Assembly: GCF_040581485.1 (NCBI RefSeq)
Contig: NC_090128.1
Span: 38,780,931 to 38,844,930 of the forward strand
DNA length: 64,000 bases
DNA from: Linepithema humile
Taxonomy: Eukaryota > Arthropoda > Insecta > Hymenoptera > Formicidae
Direction: 5' to 3'
The notes below the pieces were generated by a model. The model saw nothing but the letters and a program-made list of their open reading frames with translations. It made no database searches and was not told the origin of the DNA. Each line of letters begins with the position of its first letter. Position 1 is the stretch's first letter. Of the stretch, positions 50,701 through 63,591 are shown piece by piece. A program made the translations under genes and the position numbers.

Positions 50701-53164
50701 TAAAGAATATCATCTGACGAGCTAACTGTAACGTTGTAAAAAATATCGTTTTATTTTTTATGTAATACACAATTGCTTTTAAAAATTATAATTTGTTATT
50801 ATAATTACACTCTACTTTTTTAAAATAAATAATATTAAAATATTGTATACATAGAGATAAAAATTAAATGATTAAGACTGGAAATAAATATGTACCAAGT
50901 ATTTTTTATAATGATGAATATTAATCAGATCAGATATTTGAGTAAAGTTTTCTATTTAACTAAGAATCAGAATCACTCAAAATCTTTCCGACAACTATAA
51001 GATATTATTAATTACATTAATCACATTCGCAAACTTTATTTGCGCAATATGTAGCGCAAATTTACTTTAACTCTATTTCTAAAAAAATTCGTGAAGTAGT
51101 TTTGAATGTTCTGGTAATCTCGACTTCGCCGAGTTGTTAATTCAAATATTGAATTTGAGGTATGATTATCGTAGTATTTAACGTACCAGCAAAGCGCCAA
51201 AGAAGGCTTTTCCCGTTAATTCGACCGTTTTGCTACTCTGCTGAATTTACTTTTCAGATTTCCGCAACCTTACATTCTTCTCAGAATCATTATAGTTTTT
51301 AAGAAAATACAAACCGTTAAATTTGTGAGTTACTTAGAAATAGAAAGAGAGCACAACCAAGAAAAGAAAAGAATTGCGAAAGTAACTTCTAACCTAATAG
51401 CGTAATTATGGGAATAGCAACAGTAAAATGGGCAGCTCTCTACCTATTTTATATGGTTCCCTACCTATTGTGCAAACATTTTATCCCGCAGTCAGCAATC
51501 CTTGAAAATGCAATCTATTTTACGGTGGACACATTTTGACTTTAAAGAAAAATGCTTGTCATCAAAGCGGCGGTATAACGGTATAACGGTATAACTCAGC
51601 CTCCATCGGTATCTTTGTCTTTTTGAGTAAAATTATTCTAATTTTACTTTTAGAGTTTGAAAGAAGTGTACATTAATCATAAACTTAAGATTCCAACTAA
51701 TATAATAATTTATATTCTTCTGCTTCAGAATTAAAATTTATGTTACAAATAGCTAGAAAATTAACATCATCCAGCATTTTCAAATCTCGAGTTAAATGCT
51801 CGTCGCATCGCTCGCGGTAAAATCGCAAGTCTCCGCGCGAGCGCCGAGTAACGTTATTAAACCAGAAAGCTTAGGAAGACACCACTCGATCATTGGAGGG
51901 TTGCAATAATTCGCGGCACGATCCCCTCAACTGGTTCCATGGCGGCGCAGAGAGCGAGCGAGCGACGGCTGCACGGCGAAGCAACGGCTGGGAGGGCAGT
52001 AAAACAATGAGACGCAGACAAATTGGGTTGCGTGCTTGAAACAAGTTGGCACAGCTATCGCCAAACAGTCGTGGGAGCACGGCAAATGTTGCTCGATTGC
52101 CGGAGAGAGCTCGAGACTCCTCCATTTTTTCCCGCCGATGCTCGGAACTTCCGGGACGAGGCGCGAGGGGAGGAAAGACCGAGGAAAAACGAGGAACGTC
52201 TCGTGGTGGGTCGCCTTCTCGTGTTGAACACGATTCTAACCGAGTTAGATGCACCCCGGCGGAGAACTCTAATGCACTGTATCGTCTGAATCCTTAACTG
52301 CCTTTACAAATGATCGTATAACGATATTGCGATATTATAATAGTATGAATTTTGTCGAATACACGCAAAGATCGATTACGTGATATAGTAGTGCGCTGCA
52401 TAAAAACAGCTCTCAATAATTGAAAATGACAATGTCTTTTTAAAGCATTTCGAATATTTTGTTACAAATAAATTACTAACGTAATACTATATCTTCTATT
52501 TTAATAAATTTATTGCATGTTAAGATCTTTTCATTTGTAGAACAATTTTTGAAAAATAATTATCAGTGTGTTAGAAGAATTCAGATATAAAGCGAGTAAA
52601 CGTGGACCATTAGAAAATAATGTGTCTTCTTCGTTTCCGGTGGACGTTAGGTTTTATTTCCAGAGATAAATTGGAAGGTCAAGACGGCCATGAGAAAATG
52701 AGGAAAGTCAAGTCCCACCCTCTTCCGCACTTTTTGACTTTCTGTGTGGAGGAGCCGCGCGATTGTACGAGGACCGGTTTGAATAAACCGGAAACTCGCT
52801 CCATCGTCGCTCCTGACCCTTACCTGTTCCTCGGTTTTGATGTTCTGAATCACGCTTTTCGAAACCCCATTTTCCACCGTGCTACCGTCGGTACGCGTGT
52901 GTATTTATTGTGAGTGCCCGCATTCAGGTGCGCATCTCTCCTCGCGATTGGACACAACCTGCGACTCCATTCAACATCAACCAATGAGCCCGACAAATCA
53001 TCAATTTCTAAGCATCGAGTTGATTTGGAGATGAAAGGTGTGGTCTCTCGTTTAAAATGGAACACCTAAATATTTCCTGAAATTTAACGATACGGAAAAA
53101 TGCTCAAGACAAATTAGAGACGTCGGAGAAGATTGTAAAAGGTTGTTTTTTACACCATTTTGTT

Positions 53165-53383
53165 TCAATCGTTACATCTCTCTTGTGTCGTTCTTATAAA
53201 ATTATGAAGAATAATGCACGCCTTACATATTGGAAAAAGTTTTGCAAAGTATTCTGTGATACGGAATATTTTCTTAATACTCTCAGCAATCAATAGCGTT
53301 GTGCGATCGTAACGTGTAATATGGCTTCGGCATTGCCGCGATAATGCTTTATCTGCGATCGAAACGTCGCGGAAAAAGGTCAC
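53165..53383 (-). mobile_element. Possible PIF/Harbinger transposase remnant
   Basis: The minus-strand frame contains FPICKACIILHNFIRTTQ, resembling the KACxxLHNFIR end of the DDE_4 nuclease domain of HARBI1-like transposases. The preceding sequence does not carry recognisable earlier catalytic blocks, and no terminal repeats were found. It is probably a short decayed C-terminal fragment. A chance similarity cannot be excluded. Confidence 0.35.
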
Positions 53384-55330
53384 GAAGCGAATTCAATCAG
53401 ATCGCATTGGAGTCCACGGAATTATTTTCACGCGCGCAGCTCCGACGAATGATGATACGCGTTGTGCCGGACGATAATCGCGAAACGACGGCCGTTATCT
53501 GGGTATTACCCCAACGTAACAAATGCGTGTCCGCAAATAATAAGTGGGTGATGTAAAAAAGAAATCAGGTCAGCCTTGTCGTCGTTGCGCGCCGACGTGC
53601 CTTTTTTTTCTCTCGCGCGCAAATATCGCGATTATCGAAGGAAAAAAGAGCCGCGATCGCGTCACGGAATGCGCGTTGCAATAAATGTCACGCTGTAAAA
53701 TTAGCCGTCACACTCCTCGCCTGAATTACACCGACAATCTAGATTTATTTAACTGTCGCAAAAAATGGATTCTTTTTCCCTCTTTCGCTCATTTCTTCCA
53801 TTTTACACCTTCTGAGTTTTTATCTCGGCGAACAAATTTAAAGGATCAAGTTCGCCATCTTCTGTCGCATTATTAAACCGATAAATACACAAAAGTTGCG
53901 AATGCAGAGAATAATTTATTCGTGGAAAAAGATTTGAAATTCTTTTAATATGTAACTTTCGATGTTCGCAAGCAATTGCGCTTGGAAAGGCAACTTATGG
54001 AACTTTACATCGTCGCAGGATGTATTAAATTAAAAAACCATATGCGCGATATAAAAAGAATACTATACATTTGTGACGATTCATTTACCACATATTTCTC
54101 CTATCACATTGTCCGTTCAATTATGCTCAAATTTGCGCCCTCCATTTTTCACTCGTACAAACTAAAAGAGGACAGTCGAGTCGGCTGATCATACACATCT
54201 CATTCGCGTTTGTGTAACACTCGCCCGTAAGTCGCGACCCCCGCTTCTAACCCAGTTTTGCGTAACAATAGGCAGCGATCCGAGTGCCACGGGGGCAGAA
54301 GGAAGGAAGAAAAGAGGGCGGGGGCAGGAGGGAGGAGGGAGAGGGGGAGCGAGTGAAAAATCGAAATGACACAGTAAAAGCACCGCTAATGCTCTTTCAC
54401 ATTAACACTCGACGTAAAGTATGCTCTTGGTGTAAAAAGCCCCCTGATCGATGAAGCCCGGCGATTGGCTCGCTCGCTGAGCTGGATTGAAATCAACCCC
54501 CGGGCCGCCGGGCGAGGGTTGCTCGACACGCGACCGTCCCATTGGTCGGCCGACGGCACCACCCCTTGGTAACTTGCCCCGGTAACATTACCAGTCGCGC
54601 GAAGTCTCGCAAGCGAGGGATATCCTTCGTAAGATCGCAAAGGAGTGGCGAGGAGGTTTTATTGGATTGCGATGAAGTAAAATTCGTTTCTATATAATTT
54701 CGATTTTTACACATGCGAGTTGATTAAGCAAAATGTTAAGTCGGACGATAAAAATGCAGACTTCGAAAGGTCGTATTAGTTTGCGAACGTTTTGTTGAAA
54801 ACACATTTCGGATTGTATTAAACAAAAAATTGCGAAAGATTAAGCTAGCAGCAAAATTAGAATTTTTCTTAATATATAAGGCATTTTTTAAATCATATTG
54901 ATACATTTTATCAAATATTTGCAAGCAAATCACAAGCAAAGATACCATTATCTTATGAGATATTCACATTTCTCGCTTTTCATTTAATCGCCGAAAACAA
55001 AACGCTTTCTAAATTTGACAAACTATTAATTTCACCGAAATAAATTATTTGCGGACGAAAGAATTTCTATCAGGTTTATTATCAAGAATGTGTTATTTTT
55101 CAAAAAAAGAAAGCAAAATTTTTAAAGACGATAATAAGTGTTCCTATTCTGAACTTCTCTCACGGGAAACTGTGCGTAAGTTACCGCTGGATGTCGATGG
55201 CAGGGTGGGATAGCGACAAAGAGAGCGAGCTCGGGGGGATGAACGCAAAATCCCCGCCCCCACATAGAACCCGCCCTGCGCTTCGAGGGTGCTTGACGAG
55301 CGAAACTGCACGGCGGTAGAGAACACTAGT

Positions 55331-55400
55331 CGTCAAGTGCTCGTCGAGGACACTCAAAAACTATAAGGAGCCAGCTCTTTCTCTCGCAGCTCCGAAAAAG
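55331..55400 (+). promoter_or_regulatory. Candidate core promoter of the proximal vnd transcript
   Basis: CTATAAGG at 55361-55368 is a TATA-like element about 890 bp upstream of the proximal ATG. TCAAGTG at 55333-55339 matches the NK2 homeodomain half-site and lies about 25 bp upstream. GC-rich sequence on the left and purine-rich, stop-filled leader on the right fit a promoter and 5' UTR. The call rests on motifs only. Confidence 0.3.
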
Positions 55401-56254
55401 AATAGGTTTCGTTTGTGTTTCGAGTACCTTGTATGAGATCCGAGGCCTTTGTTCGACTCACCGGGAGATAACTGTGCTAATGGCTGACGGTCAAGAGTGC
55501 CCCGAGAAAACGAAACGAAAATCAGTGAATTAGATTACTCGGATTGCACGGATTGAAATCAAAATTCTCGAGTGGGACTTTTACAACGAGATTTGTGAAC
55601 TGTTGCCGCTAGAGAGATTAAAATTATTAATGCTAAAATGAAGAATTACGATAGTGTTTGTGACAAAAGCAGCGAAAAGTGAGCAGATAAGAAGTGTATC
55701 GAGAATTTTATGGGCAGTGGCAATCACAAAAAATCGACGAGAAGAGAGAAGCTTCGAGAGAAGGCAGTAATTTAAATTATTCAATCAAGAAAAACATAAG
55801 TAAATGTAACATATTCTAAATACGTACATCTGAACAACCACATAAAGAAAGACTGTCTAATTGATCTAAAAATCATCAAAGTGCATATTAATATAAATAA
55901 TTACCATAAAAATGAACAAATTATAAACTACAAATCTGTACGCGGAAGTAAAAAAAATAAAAATTCCATCAACTTTCAGTGTTGTAAGCAAATAAGGGAA
56001 AAAATGAAATAAAGAAAAATTCAAGAAGAACAGATTCTAAATTATTGGAAGAGGATTTGTATAAAATTTTTATTTAAAAGATATTATTAAAATCAAGAAT
56101 AAAATACAAATTACAAGTGTAAAATCAAACGTATGATGAAAAAGATATGAAGTTAAAAGAGACTTTTTATACCGGGAAATGAGCCGTCGGCGAAGAATGT
56201 GTACGTATTGATGCCAATAGAAGTGAATAATTCTCTCGCCACACCTTTGTCAAA

Positions 56255-59200
56255 ATGGACAAGAATAAGATTCTACCCTGGCCATTGCTACCGTATCCGG
56301 CCAGTCTTTTGAATCATTGGTACAGTCAACTCGCCCTAAACACTAGGTAAATAAAATAAATGCGATGCGGAAGTATCATAGAAATATAATTTTAGATATA
56401 AGAATTCTAAAAACGTATGCAACTTTAGATAGAAAAAAGTAAAACAGTTTAAGAAATTACTGCATTCTTCTTTAGCAGAATAAATATTATCAATTTATCT
56501 AAAAAAAACTTGAAATAAATAAAAGTTCAACATATTGAGCTCTTTTTCGAAAAATTACAAAACAATGAATAACAAATATGCAAAATAATTAGTATAAATT
56601 TTACTGGTTTAATTATTAATTTGAAGAAACAAGTTGCACAAATAATAAACATAAGTGTGTCTAACAGATAAATCAAAAAGTTTGTACTAATCTTTGCTGA
56701 TATTTTGACACGATTGATATCGGAGATTTTGACGAGTCTGGGATTCTTACACGTGGTTTCATTAAGATATATCATGCGATATCGCCGAGTATCCGGTCGA
56801 CTATCGATATTATTCTTGATATCCACAGAAATACCCATTGCTTGTCGATTAAACGTTGCACGCAATACCGAAAAATTCTCACTGAATATTTTGCGTTTAT
56901 ATAGCATGTTTTAAACAAATACTTTAAAAATATAAAATCATATAAATTATTTATATATAGTGTAAAAAATTCTCAGAAATATATTATTTAATCTAAATAT
57001 ATTTAATCAGTAAAACTGCAAATATATTTTAATTGTTTTGTCGCGATATTGAAATGACGAAAGCTACGTTTTTGCTATCTCCGACGGCTTTCACATCATT
57101 GAGATAACATAATAAAATTTACATAATAAACGCCGCAATTACGAGAGATTGAAATCGCGAGCGATTTCAACGCTGGCACTTCTGAATAATTATCGCTTTT
57201 TGCGACGAAGTCGATCAATAATGATTTCTTTATTATTTTAACCCAAGTTTTACGTGATTAGATCAAAATTTTGTGGATCCGATAAAATAAAGAATAAATC
57301 AATGAGAAAATAAATGGTTTTTCCTCTTCAAAAATTTATTTCATCTCGTACGTTTTCGAGCGGCCGCCTGTGAAGTAGCTGTAAAAGCCTATTGAAAAAT
57401 ACTCGCACTTTGGGTTGGGAGCGTTAGAAAAATTTAAACCAAACGTGTCACTATAATGGTTTGTACGGCTTAAAGAACGGATCCGAAGTTCGTTTCAGGT
57501 TTGCAGACAGGTTGCTTGTGACTAAACGCGCACAGGTATTGAAGACGTGTCTCTAATCGGGTCTTAAAGGAACCGGTGGCTTCTTGACGATCATCATGAA
57601 GCTTTCGGTTTCGAAAATTGGATTGTTCCCTCAAAAACCAACCTTTGTGACCGACTTTTCGACTCGCATAATCCGCCAGACGTAGTTATGTTCATCTGAA
57701 ACCTTATCGACGACTCGTCATTTATTACAACAAAAATATGCATATCTGTTTGAGATAGCGTGAAAACTCCAAGTAAAAAAACTATTCTAAAATCAAGCAG
57801 TAAAAGAAATAATAAATAATTCCACCACATTCTTGCCCTGCGAATAATCATTTCGCTAAGATATTATTTGACGGAACTTTCTCGAAGCCAGCAAAATTCG
57901 ATCGAATAGTCTTGTAAATTGGTTATCAACTATAAAGATCAAAGGTAAGTTAGAAAATCGCACATGTAATAATAACATGAGAAAATCAACAAAACTCACG
58001 ATGAACTGTGTACGCGCGTACTGTCGACATACCGCGATTAATTACAGCGTGCCATACACAATTGTACGTCACGAAAGTTTTAAAATTTTGGGAGTTAAAG
58101 CTTCGAGAAAATTTTGTCTAACATACATAAGATTATCATCCGCCGAAGAATGTCTTTTTCCTCTCTTAAGTACTCGCGAGTTGCCGATATGTTTACGCAT
58201 AATTTGTTTACGAGAGAATTATTCTGCGATTTTCGACAGATGTGCAACTTTTTATGCATATCTCCTAATCTGAAATTTACATCAATGTAAGTATTTATTC
58301 ATCGTAATTAATTGACAGAAATTAATTGTGTACTTTGTTAAAGTTGCCTAAACTCTTTTATCTCGTTTCCGAATTTGCCGTCGAAAGTAATCGCCTCGCG
58401 CTTGAACAATATCAATTAATTGCAATAACAGTATTATTATCGCAAGCTTCCGATACCAGAAGCATATCGGTATCTTCAGAATTGTTGTATCGTTTCAAGA
58501 GATCAATAAAAACTGACGGAGATATCAATAACTGGTATCACAAGTGTCTTACTGTGATCAATAGAGAGAAGCAGACAAATATAGAGTCAAATAGAATATG
58601 ATTGTTTCACACGCAATGTTATCTTTTACAAAGTATTTATTAGTATTTTTCAATACTTTGTTACAGGTTGCTGGAGAGTATGAAAATGCCAGCTAGAACG
58701 TCCGGTTTCGCCATCAGCGATATTTTAGAGCTAAACGATGTCAAGCCGTCGCAGGAGGAAACCAACGTGCAAGGTAAAAAAGCCATAAAGTTTTATTGAT
58801 TGAATATAACAAATATGTAATACATTTGGTTATTAATCGTTCCACTAACTCGTTGCAATCAACGAATAGCAAGATTATAAAATAATACAATCTCATTTCA
58901 AAGATTTACATTATCCGATTTTAATTTTTAGAGCATATTTTTCATAATAAAAAAATATAGATATAACTTGCAAAAATTATTTTTAATTAAAAATTTTGGA
59001 TCTTTTGTATCCGCTGCTATGAATCAATTGTATCGGAACAATAGTTAATTAAGTTTATTCGAAATTTGTGTTCCAGGTGCCACGACGGTTCTGCCGGCGG
59101 TCAATGACATGCCATCGGCTTATCAGCAATTTCTTGAGCACACGACCGCCATGCTCCAACCGGCTATGCACGCTAATCTGAATAGGGGTACGCTGCCACC

Positions 59201-62200
59201 CCCTCCGCCCGGATTATTAGGTTGGCCGGCTGGACCGACGCTGCCGACACCGTTACCTCAACCGAACTTGGAGGAAGTGAATGGTAGGTGTAGTTAAACG
59301 CGATTATTACATTGAATTGTTTAAAGATCAGAAGCATACCGAAGAGAGATTTAGCGATCTTTTAACTTTTTCATCATTTTCTACTTGACAATGTTAACGG
59401 GCGACAATTGAATATCTGAAATCGCCGATAACTGCACACACATCGCGCGAGCCGCCCGAATTCAGAATGACAAGACTACTTGCTTCGGCCGCCGCACTTT
59501 CCATTCCGTTCGCGGCGCAATTCTCGCCCCCTTTTTCTTCACGCCGGTGCTCGCAGAAAGGGCGCGCACCCATGTTTTTGCGGGGGAAGGGCACGGTGTA
59601 AGCCCTTATTTATTTAGCACCCTACAATTGGTCCGCGAGGGTTAAGCAGGATCTAATGGTCCTGTAAAAGGTCCTTGCGGAACCCGCTCGGCGATTGGTC
59701 CGCGAAGGAGGACAGATGTGCCGGGGACAGATGCGAGTGCGGGGTCCTCGATAAATCGGAATCGTCACGCCCAAAAAATTCGCCGGCGACCTATCCCGCT
59801 CGCTTCTCGCTATTCCCGCTTCCTTTATCCACTCCGCCGCGGTCACGGTTTGCACGAGCGAGAAATCCCGTCGAACCGTTGAGAACACGCATTGCGCGCG
59901 AATAATTGCGGTCCTGTAGCAGGTAAGGGGAAGCAGAGGCGCGATTGAGTGGATCTCTTTTGTATCGGGCGTTTACGTTGTTCAGTGGATAGCGCATAGA
60001 ATTCTCTCTGAAGCAGATTTGTAAAAGTTTCGCAAAAGTTTGCGCGGATTACACTCTGAATAGATTTAAAAATTCCGCGTCTTCAAATATAACAGTAATG
60101 AATCAAAATAATTAGAGTTACAGTGATTGTTAGGATGCTAAGTAAAATATAAAAGATTGCTTTTATTAATTTTGTTCTTATGTAAGAAAGAAAAGATTAA
60201 ATTAAGAATTCATTTCTTGCGAAATTTCTTCACAGACGGATGCGAGTTAAAATAATGATGATTGTATATTGTACATTGCATATTGTGTCGAAAAAGGTTT
60301 ATTTCCGAAAAACAAAGCGCCCGCAATTTGTGTTGCGAAAATACGAGACCATTCCTTTCCCCGCTGTAACTTTCTTCGGAGACACTCGCCGATGAGTGTC
60401 TAATTGAAATCACAGTACGACTGCGAGTACGGTCTAATCTCCCATGAAAATGATATGGTTGATCCCATGGGGTCCGGCAGGGATATCAAATAGGTTTTAT
60501 ATTGGTTCACACCCTCCCCAAGCGGGTTTCAGGGGTCGTTCACAAAAGCATATTGTACCACGCGCGCGGCGAGAAGCCAGTATCCCGACGTTGTACATTA
60601 AATTAGCCGGTATCTTGGCCGGGTCGTGCCATTTACCACTTTGCTATCGTACGAATGAAGCTATTGCGCATAATTACCGTCAGAAAGTGACATTTATTTC
60701 ACCATCGCTTTATACCTTGAATTCACTATATTTCGTGCTGTTAAATCGCGAACAATTGAATCGCACAAACAATGAATTGCAATTATAATAATAATTTGTG
60801 CATTTAATCGCTTCTATTTCGCCATATTTAATTGAATAAAGCAATTCTCATTGTTTAGCATCGTAAACAAATTCAATGATCTGAGAGTAAAATAGATTAA
60901 TACCGATTTAGAAATTCGTTGATCTCGCTTCCACATAAAGTTTCATTGAACGTAGAATTTAACCGTCTAATTTCTGTCGGTAATGACTGGAAGTAGTAAA
61001 AAATTAATGCACGCATATACGCATCTGCCTGCAATCAACGCTAAGAGTAATCGATAGCGCCGGCTGAGTCGAAATGCAGCTGCAGTTCGTTATCATCAAT
61101 TAAGTAATTGAGTCGGTCGATTACGAAACATTAAACTTCCATCAAGTCATCTAACTTACTTGGCAGATAATCTAAACTACACTAAGAAGAGTGTGTTCCT
61201 CACAATTTACATAAACATCATACTTGAAAAAGTGTACAACAAAACTTCTTGATTGAAACAAAATTGATGAATAAAAGAAGCACTTGAATCAATGTTTGAC
61301 ACTCGAAGACATAATTCCTCTTCGAGTAACGCCTCGAGGACTGATATCAGCGCAAAGGATACGATAAAGATAATCAATAATTTAATAGTGGCTCTTTTAT
61401 TATCCAATAATTTAAAGAATTAATTGAAGCTACAAGAGCCAGAGCCAGTTTAGAATCCTTAGTCCAATGATTTAAAAATTTATGTATTTCTCTATTTCTT
61501 CCAATAATAGTTGATAATTATAAAATCATATGTCTCTAGATCTTAAGCGTCGATGCAATACTGTAGTGCTTGTTAATAATGTCATTTTTGTAAAATAAGT
61601 GTCAATGTGTGTCACTGTCTCTTTGGATATGTAAAAGTCGTTATGATAAAATTGTCGCTTTTTTATAACACTGTACTGGTCATTGAAATAGAACTGGAGA
61701 GACCTGGAAGTCTGTATAATTATAATTATCAACTATTATTGGTAGAAATAGAGAAATACATAAATTTTTAAATCATTGGACTAAGAATTCCAAACAGAAA
61801 AGAATGACGTGGATCACCAAGAAATAGCGTATGTAAACAATTTCGATAAAAAAACACGAATTGCGGAATTTACGGAAAATACATAGATGCGATTATAATT
61901 AGACATAATTAATTAAATTGTAATTGAACACACTGAAGATAGCAACAACCCGAATGGCCGTTTGTGGAGTTATAAACAATAAACGTAAACAATAAAGTTG
62001 TAAAATAAAAAACGGAGCGAGGTTAACTGGCTCTGGCTCTTGTAGCTTCAACAAATTCTTCAAATTATTCGATAAAGATAAAGATAAGATAAAGATATTT
62101 CATATTTCTTTGCAAGTGTGACGATGAAATAAAACGTCGTAATAATAACACACCTTTCTTCATTTTTTTTTTTTAGTTCTCCCACAACCAGATTCGACGA

Positions 62201-62685
62201 GTCCGGCGATCTCGGACATGTCGTTCCCGTCGCAACAGGAGAACAGCCACGAGTCGTCGAAGGACGAGGAGTCGCAGGACTACGAGGACGAGCAGCAGAC
62301 CGGCAACGAGACGGCGCAGCCACACGAGACCGAGCACAAGAAGCGCAAGCGACGCGTGCTGTTCTCCAAGGCGCAGACGTACGAGCTGGAGCGACGCTTC
62401 CGCCAGCAGCGTTACCTGAGCGCGCCCGAGCGCGAGCATCTCGCGTCCATCATCCACCTCACGCCGACCCAAGTGAAGATCTGGTTCCAGAATCATAGAT
62501 ACAAGACGAAGAGAGCGGCGAGCGAGCGCGTCGAGGCCAGCGGCAGCGGCTGCTCGCCCCGCCGAGTCGCCGTGCCGGTGCTGGTGAGAGACGGTAAGCC
62601 CTGCCAGTCTAAATTGATGGAACCCGCGTACCCCGGAACCGCCCAGATCTCCATGACGCCGTACATGCAGAAATATTGGTGGTAA
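56255..62685 (+). CDS. vnd: NK2-class homeobox transcription factor ventral nervous system defective
   Basis: Proximal isoform exons 56255-56346, 58667-58773, 59077-59283 and 62177-62685 join in phase into about 304 aa. An in-frame TAA 27 nt before the ATG supports the start. A TN motif (SGFAISDILELN, residues 43-54) is the Groucho-binding motif of NK2 proteins. A Pro-rich linker and an acidic Glu/Asp stretch precede the homeodomain at 191-250, which contains SKAQTYELERRFRQQRYLSA and IWFQNHRYKTKR; Tyr at position 54 is the NK2 signature for CAAG-type sites. The NK2-specific domain (SPRRVAVPVLVRDGKPC, 262-278) favours vnd/Nkx2.2 over scarecrow or bagpipe. Known role: Vnd specifies ventral neuroblasts and represses ind. 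The protein is much shorter than Drosophila Vnd, which has long low-complexity regions. AATAAA at 63151-63156 is a likely 3' end. Confidence 0.92.
59284..62176 (+). other. vnd intron before the homeodomain exon
   Basis: About 2.9 kb. The first 600 bp is GC-rich and holds two copies of ATTGGTCCGCGA (59627-59638 and 59694-59705), possibly an enhancer. The right half contains a nested inverted repeat (61405-62070). No coding exon was recognised; the frames at 59675-59905 and 60444-60788 have no domain or fitting splice sites. Confidence 0.5.
61405..62070. repeat. Nested inverted repeat (candidate foldback element)
   Basis: The inner arms, 61453-61522 and 61721-61790, are 70 bp each and differ at only about two positions, around a spacer of about 198 nt. 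The outer arms, 61405-61450 and 62025-62070, are also inverted copies and share GAAGCTACAAGAGCCAGAGC and its complement. On the left the two arms are contiguous; on the right 234 bp separate them, which suggests a later insertion. No coding content is present. Confidence 0.8.
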
Positions 62686-63517
62686 TCTGATCGAGCTAAT
62701 TAGAAGGGAGCTATCGTGATTAGAAACCATCAAGATAAGAGAAGGTGAAACGTAAAGATCAAGATGGAAGGAATGGATTGTTTCTTGCAGCAGTGTTTGG
62801 TCAAAGTGTTATGAAGATTCGTGACGTGTTAACAATTATGGCTTTCAATATTGTCGTTTTTAATCTCTCAATTCATTTCAAATGACGAAGAGTTAAGCAA
62901 GATGAGAAGTTGAATGACGAAGTATTAATGGCTGACACGCTGGTTGAAGAATTTTTTGAGTTTTTTCAACTAATACGTTCACGGACTGCTAGTGAATAAT
63001 TGGTGCATATCTAAATAGACTTCTGACGCAATGTTCGCACGATGAAATTGTGGACGTCCCGCAATGACGAGGTAAAGAATTATTTTCGACTGGCTGACGA
63101 CGCGTTTAATTGTCGCATGTATTTCGGGCGTCGCGAAGCAGAACACTTTGAATAAAGCACGACGTTTTTTTCTAGCAAAATGCGCGCGCCCAAAGATTCT
63201 AATTTATTAAAAAAAAAAAAAAAAAAAAAATCGTTCAAAATAATCAGTAACTTTTTAAAAAATATATCACCGTCGCAGAAAATGTTTTGCAACAGCAGTA
63301 GAAACTTGTTTAAGTTGACGTAAATTTTTGAGAATACTTTGCGATGACAAATGCGCGAAAATTTTAGCAGTCGAAATGGTAATTCTGAAATTTAATGAAT
63401 TTTCGAAATGTAGATGATTATGGACGATGATACGAAATCGCTTCACGCTAAGACTTGCGTTCTGCAACTTTTAACGATAGTGCTATCGTTGTGTATTGTT
63501 ACGCAGCTATTGTATTG

Positions 63518-63591
<74 letters not shown>

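Larger units (their letters stand above)
47760..56254 (+). other. vnd upstream region / intron between the two first exons
   Basis: About 8.5 kb without a recognised coding exon. It is AT-rich with several GC-rich islands (about 49390-49580, 51880-52290, 52620-53000, 53340-53660, 54200-54660 and 55140-55470) that could be enhancers of a patterning gene. It also holds a near-perfect 38-bp palindrome at 49271-49308, inverted 12-mers at 49453 and 49502, a possible PIF/Harbinger remnant at 53165-53383 (minus), and a TATA-like box at 55361. Open frames inside the GC-rich islands are not supported by splice sites or recognisable domains. Confidence 0.5.

Noticed and set aside
52620..52913. 97-codon open frame in a GC-rich island upstream of vnd
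   Set aside because: No domain and no fitting splice partner; more likely regulatory DNA.
62060..62733. Minus-strand open frames opposite the vnd homeodomain exon
   Set aside because: Shadows of GC-rich coding sequence with Leu/Arg-rich content and no domain.
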